Position numbers and translations under genes: made by a program | Notes under the pieces: model-generated | The model's database searches: none | Told to the model about the DNA's origin: nothing | What the model saw: only the letters and a program-made list of their open reading frames with translations | Shown: piece by piece, positions 55,748-63,122 of the stretch | Position numbering within the stretch: the first letter of the stretch is position 1 | Layout of the letters: the number at the start of each line of letters is the position of its first letter | Assembly (NCBI GenBank): GCA_021014945.1 | Contig: MU266493.1 | Location: forward strand, 1 to 63,122 | DNA length: 63,122 bases | Direction of reading: 5' to 3' | Source of the DNA: Leucogyrophana mollusca | Lineage: Eukaryota > Basidiomycota > Agaricomycetes > Boletales

Positions 55748-58700
55748 TATTTGCAAGAGTGGAACAGAGGAAGAAACGCGGCGCAACAAGAGCTCGGCTA
55801 ATTCCGAACACTCCTTGTTATTATTTAGCACGACTACATGTCCTCATTCTGCCGTACGCCCCCAGGAGGCTAACAAGTAGGTGGCATGAAAAAGTTCCTG
55901 TGCTCTGACCCAGCAGATGGTGCTGAGCTATCGAGAAACATCGGCAGTTGGAAGCCTGTATCTTTCAAATCAGTGCATCTACTGACATCGAGGAATCTTT
56001 CATGCGCGAGAAAGATTCACTTGGGCGGGCCGTAGGGAGGCATCTAGGGAAGAGGACTCACGACGCGTACGGCCTAATGTCTATTTGGGTATTGGCCTGG
56101 ACGGTTACTCATCAAGGTCGCATATCCCTCTAACGGTGTCGTTCTTCTCGACTGGATTGTCTCTGGTAGCCATCGCTGCTGTTGCTTTGGCCTTCGCCCA
56201 GGTTCGTTTATCACTCAGGCTAGTTTCTGGACCGACACAACACTTCACGAACCAAGCGCTCTCTGCGTGTGCTCGAAGTTAATGGGGGCAATACGTGAGT
56301 GCCTTTCCTCGAGGACTAACCCCCTCCTACTATCTCTTATCCCGACTCCTTGTCTGTGCCTGGCACTGCTCACGCTTGTTCCCACCGTGCGCATACGAGG
56401 GTGGTCCCATGAGTATGACCAACGTTGTGATACGCCAATTCCACTAGAGAATACAGCGCGAGAGAGGGATTAATTGCATCTCAGGCTGCATGGTTCCGCG
56501 CAGAAACCGAGGGCTCAGGATATAATGCGCATGGCGAGGAAGATACCAGTGGAATTGGCGGGTCGACCACTTGCTCGTATTCGCGTCATAAAGTATCTCC
56601 GAGGTACAAATTGATTGGCACTGACAAACAGTAATCGCCTCCCAGACAAGTCCCGTAGTGCAGATAGGTCGCTGGCGCATAACTCGTCGCCTTCTCGTTC
56701 AACCTAGCCCGGAGCCGGGTGAAAAGTGTCAAGGGGGATGGAGGGTGCCGCTCAAGGAAGGTATCACGTGGTTGCGTCAACGGGGGGCGAGGAACAGGTG
56801 AGGCGAGGCTGTTCATAGCTAACACCAATCAATTGAAACCGTTTTCCACCAGTTACAACCTCGTGTTCGCCATTGAAATTAAGAACGCGAGGCGGGACAC
56901 ACCTTTCATACCTTTGCACTGGCCTGAAGTGTATTGCAGCGAGGTTGAAATGCGCGAGCCTCGTTTACCTGTCAACTACTGAGACTGCGGAGCGAGCGCT
57001 GGTCACAGCATCTGGGTCGCTTGCCAGACCGATGGCTAGGAACTTTCCATCCCTCCTCCCACCGACGGCACTTGCCGAGTAGCAGGTATGGGCCATACTG
57101 CATGATTGACATCCCAGACGCCTCACATGCGACAAACAAGTGTCTTTCTGTTAGTTGCCCCCTAAAATCTCCAACATGCTTTGATCTCGGGAGAACCACT
57201 CGCCGGCCCGAAATGAAATGATGTCGGTAACTGCGGCAAGTAAATTGCATTCTTAGAGAAACACGTCGCACCGAGGCTCCGAGAGACGCTAGTTCCGTGT
57301 CGGCCCAAAGTTCAGACAATTGGCCCTATATAAACATTCGCCATCGGTTGCGTGTGAGCCTCCCGACCCCAATTCGGTGGTCTTCATGTTCATAGGCGAG
57401 GTATCAATTCCTGACCCGCTTCCATCTCCCGCCCTATTGAAGAATTGCCACCAGACGTGACGTGCAAAACAGTGTGAGCTAGAACCATGAAAATACTGCC
57501 GGCTCGGCTCAGAGGTGCGCAAGGTCTCTTTGTGGTGCCTTACCCCCCTCATGGCAGGAGATTTTGGTATCGGTCGCATAAAACAACCAGCCCGCGACTT
57601 TCTAGTCTTTCCGTTCGCAGGTTATGGTGTTCTTCCATCTCGTCTTTGTCTTCTGGTAAGCCTCTCACCGAAATATTACGAGAGAGCACGACTTGGAACG
57701 GCGTAACTATACAGCTCAACTCGAAGGTAAGCATAATATCTCTTCGACAAGTATGCTCCCTACCTTCCTTACCCTTGGTCCACCAGATTGGCAGCCATTT
57801 GTCAAGTTTTAATCGTTTGCATACCAGTAAAAACCGGAAAAAAGTTTGTCCTTGTGTTGAAAGTATGATTTCTGGTCCTATTTTCGTGTCCTTGCTCCCA
57901 TGTCGGAGACAAGTCGCTGATGCAGCAAGCAAACACACAGCGTGACCAGGGTGAAGCAGTTAACAGCTCTTCAAAGGGGCGAGAAAACCCTTTTCTAACC
58001 ATACTTTCAGCTGTCCCGCCTATAACTACAGACCTCCATCGCGTATCCTCGGGTTTTCATTCGCATGGCCCATCCTCCTGTTCCCATATCGTGCATTGGG
58101 AATCCCTCACCTTCACCCTAAAACCAACAATCTATGCTATAGGCTGTTCGTCTGGGTCAATTTCAACGCGCAGAACACCCAAGATATATGTGCGGCAGAG
58201 TAGGCTCCGGACCTCCCGTCCGCGAATGGATATTTTGCTGTAGCTCCCCGTGATTCAGCCTGCCCACTCTATGTAACTGGGCTCAGGTTGAGTTTAAAAG
58301 TCGCCAAGGGACGGTCACCCTCGCCCATTCTTACCACCCGCAGCTCAAGTCGGCTCCTCTATTACCCAATTCGGTTCCGCCCACTAGTATACCCACTCCA
58401 TCAAGAGCATCTTCTCTCCCTTCTTTCGACGGATAATGCCATTGCTCAAAGTTAGTGCGAAGCACACGTTATTCCGCAAGCTGCGGCTAAGTGGTAGGAC
58501 AGACCAAGAAATCGGGACATCCTGCACCAAGAGGGATGCCAGACCCTTCTCTTGTGATTTTGCGCGCGTCGTGAAGTGCCTATGTGATAGGGACCCGCCC
58601 TCCTATCAGTTAACATCCCCGGGTATCGCGCGATGCCAGAACATCAAAACACGTGCTCGTCATCCTCCTCCTGTTCCTACTTCTTCGATTCAAACCTCGT

Positions 58701-59214
58701 GTCCTGTTACGAGAATAGTGGTAACGTATACCCCACACGGCACAACCCGGTAGCTCATCATGAGCGCCCTCCTGACAAGCGCTCTCAGCGGTTTTGCCCC
58801 GCCATTGGTGGCCTATCAATGTCCGTCACAGCAAGTCTGCTTATGGCCTGTGCCAGCCTCAGTGTCAAACCCGAGGCTCGCCACGCACCTCTCTTGATTG
58901 CAGTCAGGCATCAAGAATGGTCCACAAACCCGTACCATAGCTCTCGCGGTGTGGCCTCAACGAGTTCCCCCCCCCTCGATTTGGCACAGCGCTGTTTCTG
59001 CGGGATGATGTTCAGCGTCAAAAGTATATATATGTGCATGCTGGTGCGTGCTGATAGTCGATCAAGACACATTCAAAGACTCGGATCCTCATCGGCACCC
59101 CGGGGGGACACCTATCGCTTCAACTATCAACTTTGTCGGCTCACGACTTGGATCCAGAGCTCTGTTGCCTCACATTCGGTCTAACAGTTCACCGCACTTG
59201 GGCGTGGGGAAACG
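55748..59214. other. 3.5-kb stretch with no recognised gene
   Basis: The largest gap in the window. Frames are short on both strands, and none shows a family motif or a splice-consistent extension. Pyrimidine-rich stretches around 57990-58440 look like promoter or leader sequence. The right end is the upstream region of HET gene 2. It may include non-coding transcripts that I cannot recognise. Confidence 0.45.
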
Positions 59215-61453
59215 ATGACCTTTCATACGCTTCTCCGATGGCTTGCAAGGGTAAGATTCTGGCGTCGTCTGTTTTAGCAAGGTTTTCTTAGTTAATTGTC
59301 GTGGCAGTCATTCACTTCCACCGGTAGCGAAGATGGCGAGTTTGGCACAGATATTCAGGCCGACAACGAAATTCCTTTTCGCCCCCCGCCGGAACCATCA
59401 CCTTCACAGAACCATCAAGACGCACGCCCACACTTCCTGAACACTGGTAAAACTATGCTCCATGTCAACTCTGCTCCCCCAACACAGCCGCTCCATGATC
59501 TCCAAAACAGTGGCCATCGCCACCTACACGCTACTGGTAACGCCAGGATCCATGCTCCAACGACGGATCAGTCGACCAGAAGCTACTCGATCTACAGAGG
59601 CCTTATGCAGCCCACCTATCGAAATGAGCTGGGGCCCTTTTCCGCCCCGGCGTACGCCACTCCGAACTATTTTCGCTCTCCTGTTCCTGCATACGTCCCC
59701 CATTCTTTATCGATTCCTGTGGGTGACGTTCCTCGTTCTCAATTACCCCCAGGTCTTGACGTAAGTCGAACTGAATCCATGAACAATGTTAGATTCGACC
59801 GCTAAAATTGCTTTCTAGCTTACATACCAACATGTGGACGTCCAAAACCTCTCCCAACTGCAAGCAGCCGCCTGGAGCCAGTATACAACTCAAGACTTAA
59901 TAGTTGATCCGAGCGGTGCTATTGCAAAAGAAATCAAGAAGATAGTCACGGAAACCATTTCCGCCCTTCCTCATCGCCTCTTTGACACCAGAAGTGGCGA
60001 GCTGCGCTCGCACACGGACCTGAAGGCAGCTTTTGAGAAATCAGACGACTTTACAGCTCTTGTGCTAGTCACCACTGCTCTTCCGCCACAACAGCACCGT
60101 GCCACTATCGAGGGGGTAGTACGGCACTACTTCGGATACGCTATGTTGTCTCACAGGTGGGACGAACAGGAGCCTTTGTACGAGCAGATCCATTCCAGCG
60201 TCTTTGAGATAGACGGGCTTCCGGGGATCACAAAGCTCCAGGGATTCCTTCGCACCGCGCACAGGATGGGCTCCAAATGGGCTTGGAGCGATACCTGCTG
60301 CATCGACAAGAAAAACAACGTGGAGCTGCAGGAGGCACTCGCGTTGATGTTCTCGTGGTACCGGAACTCAGCGGCGACAATCGTATACCTATCGGACGTC
60401 CCTGACTCGTCAACGGCTACTTTCGTCAACAGCGAATATTTCAAAAGAGTCTGGACTCTACAAGAAGTACTCGCTCCGCGGGTTATCCGCCTCTACAAAG
60501 CTGACTGGACGCCATATATGGACGGCGAGCACCTTAATGACAAGACTAATGGTCCCATGTTGGATCTGCTGGAAATGGCCACTGGGATCGACAAGGAATC
60601 ACTTCGCGACTTCGAGCCAGGTACCAATAATGTACGGGAGAGGCTAGGATGGGCACGTTCCAGGGAGTCGACCAAGGAGGAAGATTTTGGATACAGTCTG
60701 ATGGGTATCTTCAAGGTCCGCCTGACCATCGAATACGGAGAGAAAGAAGAAGCGTTTGGACGTCTACTCTTCAAGATCGCAGGTCTCTCTGGCGATGTCG
60801 GCCTCTTTGACTGGGTTGAAACCGAACAGTCATCCCAGCGTTCACGCGTCAGCAGCTGTCTTGCCGCACATCCTTCGTGTTACTATGGTATCGACCGCTC
60901 GACCTCGCACCTGTATAATCATGGATACGAACCTCGTCGCTCCAGTTCCCTACCCCCGCTGCGCCACTGCCCCTCCCCCTCACATCAGTATGTCGCAAAA
61001 GCTCGTCTACGAAACACCTCCACAACACGCGAGCTCAGCGTCCCCTGTCTCACATACAAGGTGGAGAGCCTGAAATTTAACTATCAGCTGGCGTGGTCGC
61101 AGGACTTGTGTCACTGCCATATCTCCGCCAAAGGGTTACAGCCTTTACAGATTAGCCCCGCGGAGCCCGACCATTGGCTGTCACGTAACGCGTCGGAACC
61201 CTGCGAATACCTCCTCGCGCGACCATGTCACCCCGAAACTCGGGTGATCTCCGCCCGGAGGAAGTACAGGGGTCTCGGCCGCTCACAGTCGACTTATCGG
61301 CAGCTCGAAGAGCCCTTCGTCGTGATGTTGCTGGTGAGGAACAGGAATGGCTCTTATCGGAGGATATCGACCACCACTCCCATCCTCGCACTCATGTCTG
61401 TTACAGGTAGTGGCATTGAATCATCCGGAATCTCGTGCCTCGAAATCTCTTGA
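59215..61453 (+). CDS. HET-domain protein 2 with long Pro-rich N-terminus, 707 aa
   Basis: Exons 59215-59250, 59308-59760 and 59819-61453 are all phase 0. The N-terminal ~160 residues are disordered and rich in Pro, Ser, His and Gln (PFRPPPEPSPSQNHQDARP). The HET domain follows: YAMLSHRWDEQEPLYEQI, ITKLQGFLRTAHRMGSKWAW, SDTCCIDKKNNVELQEAL and MFSWYRNSAATIVYLSDV, then VWTLQEVLAPRVIRLY and EEDFGYSLMGIFKVRLTIEY. It is clearly a paralog of HET protein 1 over the whole shared length, but it carries an added N-terminus and a longer Ser/Pro/His-rich linker after the DUF8212-like part. The first exon (MTFHTLLRWLAR) is the least certain piece. Confidence 0.83.
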
Positions 61454-62502
61454 TCCGGTATCGTATCCTCACTCTGATGTGAGCTCCGACATCTCAGCCT
61501 TCATTGTCGATCTTCTGCACATGGCTGAGCCTGTTTATTCTTATACATATTTCTACTCGTGTGTTAGTCCGCTTGTTAGCGGCTGTCATGTCTGTTCAAC
61601 ATATGCCTACCTACTATGTAACGTAGTGATTTTTCACAATCTGGTATCTGTTATCTAGGCCTCACATAATCTGCGTTTTTATTACTACTTACGCTCATTG
61701 CCTACGTACGCGCTTCCAATCTATTCCTTTGCGCTATCTCTCAGCCGCTCCCTGGTTTTTATCATTGTCAACGCTGTTGGAGGCGCACGAGAGCGAACGA
61801 TATAAACCCAGGGACTTGATTGGAAGCTACCGTCCCTGGGCTCCACGCTCTTGTTCATCGAGAAAGTCCAGGAATTGGACGATCCGTGACTGTCAGACAT
61901 TGCTCGCGACGAGTCACCGTGCACTGGACACCACTAGTATGGACCTAGCGACAGTCTTGGCGGCCGTGCAAGCTCACGACGACCTCCAGCAGCTCTCACG
62001 CCCTCTCTCTTTCGCGATCAACCATCACCATCACTCAACGCTCTGAACCTCACAGCACCGACGCGTCTCTGCAGTTCCCGTTGATAAATGAGCCGTTTGG
62101 TGGCGGGGACGCAATCAAGTGCTATGCATTGATGTAAAAGTAGATGACACATAACATACATAAAATACCCTCTGCATCGAAGGGGAAAGGAGGCTGGCGG
62201 GCATGTCCATGACGCTCGACGTTGTCAATAACGGCAGGGAGATGGCGGTGGTGGCCAGGGGTTGATTCCGCTTCTGGAACTTGGTGGGCCGAGCGGACTT
62301 CAAAGGCAGCCGCGTCGGCAAAGCGGCACCGGGGATTTCCGACACACCAATCCGGACTTCGTGACGGACAAAACCGCAGAATATTGGCGGGATCCCGGAC
62401 TTTCTGCGTTCATCAACGCCAACGCGACTTGAATCGGCTGAAGCACATCAATCACCCGAACTGATTTCTCGGATAAATTTAAACATCTCGCACACTGCTA
62501 CC

Positions 62503-62553
62503 TATGAAGTTAAAAGTACACGAAAATTATTTTTGTGCACTTTTAGCTTCATA
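62503..62553. repeat. inverted repeat / hairpin, 19-bp arms plus AT extension
   Basis: The left arm at 62503-62521 and the right arm at 62535-62553 are reverse complements with two mismatches. The A/T-rich spacer lets the stem extend by about four more pairs. It could be the stem of a small foldback element, a transcript-end hairpin or a decayed MITE. No flanking target-site duplication was verified. Confidence 0.75.
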
Positions 62554-63006
62554 CGAACCAACTCAGCAAACGTGGCTACATCTGGCTGCGGAGTTTTTAA
62601 AATTCAATCCACTTCGCCTCTGTCTCAAATGACCTCCACTTCGGGCGCCAAACTTCCAGCTTCCCTCCTCGAGTCCTCCCGAGTCGAGACGCCGCCGTGA
62701 CAACCCACCATTGCCCTCTGACTCCAGCGTTCGCGAACCGACACATCAGCCCGAAATGTCCCAGCGTCCGCATGTTCCAGACTCAATGCATCCCTTTCTT
62801 TATGCCATATCACTGCTCCCAAGCCCCCATGTGTATTCACTGTATGATACTAGTAACGATTATTTTCCATGTGTTTTGTAGTTTTCGGCTTGAATAATAC
62901 AACAACTTTTCCCTGCACCGTCCACCTCACTGGCCACATCAATATTGAAATTTTACAGACAGTGAGCAAAAGCCAGCAATATATATTGTATAACTAGTGC
63001 TATCAT

Positions 63007-63072
63007 GGACATACCACAGACACAAAGTGTATGTCCCTAGTATATACATATTCTGATATAACTCGGACATAC
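63007..63072. repeat. repeated GGACATAC motifs, two of them facing each other
   Basis: GGACATAC at 63007-63014, its reverse complement GTATGTCC at 63029-63036, and GGACATAC again at 63065-63072. Related ACATGTCC occurs near 63103. The first pair forms a perfect 8-bp stem with a 14-nt loop. It may be part of a larger element cut by the window edge. Confidence 0.6.
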
Positions 63073-63122
63073 GTCTCGAGATGTTCACAGCACATCCTGA
63101 ACATGTCCACTGTACATACTTT

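Larger units (their letters stand above)
61454..63122. other. right flank, no recognised gene
   Basis: A 1.7-kb end piece. A short plus-strand frame at 61729-62046 ends in a His run and has no domain. A strong hairpin and a group of GGACATAC motifs are listed separately. Confidence 0.45.

Overview
This 63-kb window is nuclear DNA of a filamentous fungus, almost certainly an Agaricomycete (mushroom-forming Basidiomycota). Genes are dense and cut by many short GT-AG introns of about 45-65 nt. The families fit as well: DUF6533 membrane proteins, expanded MYND-finger proteins, HET-domain proteins, a yeast-type amino-acid permease and secreted GH5 and class-3 lipase enzymes. A polypore-like fungus is a guess. 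I rebuilt exon-intron models by hand from splice sites, reading frame and remembered family consensus; no search was run.

1.4-21 kb is mainly core housekeeping: RNA polymerase III subunit RPC8/Rpc25 (-), a RIM2-type mitochondrial pyrimidine-nucleotide carrier (+), mitochondrial GatA/HER2 amidotransferase subunit A (-), a MYND-finger protein (+) with an adjacent decayed paralog, a METTL2/TRM140-type tRNA m3C methyltransferase (-) and a 23-exon Rom2-like Rho GEF with two consecutive DH modules (+). Three of these genes serve tRNA synthesis, charging or modification. Two tight divergent gene pairs share promoters.

21-30 kb holds an amino-acid permease (-) whose first transmembrane part is split into several micro-exons, a 2-kb stretch without recognised genes, and a GPATCH1/TGH-type G-patch splicing factor (-). 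30-39 kb is an accessory cluster of four intact paralogous DUF6533-type seven-helix membrane proteins (-, -, +, -).

40-51 kb carries secreted or accessory genes: a secreted protein with a long His-Asp dipeptide repeat and a Ser/Thr-rich tail (-), a third MYND copy that has lost its zinc finger (+, pseudogene), a class-3 lipase (-) and a GH5 glucanase (-). 52.8-61.5 kb has two related HET-domain proteins (+) flanking a hotdog-fold thioesterase (-). The window ends in 1.7 kb without a recognised gene but with a strong hairpin and repeated GGACATAC motifs.

I saw no convincing tRNA, rRNA, CRISPR array or complete transposon. The less ordinary items are the micro-exon chain, three GC-AG introns, the duplicated DH domain, the His-Asp repeat protein, the graded decay of the MYND family and the DUF6533 and HET clusters.
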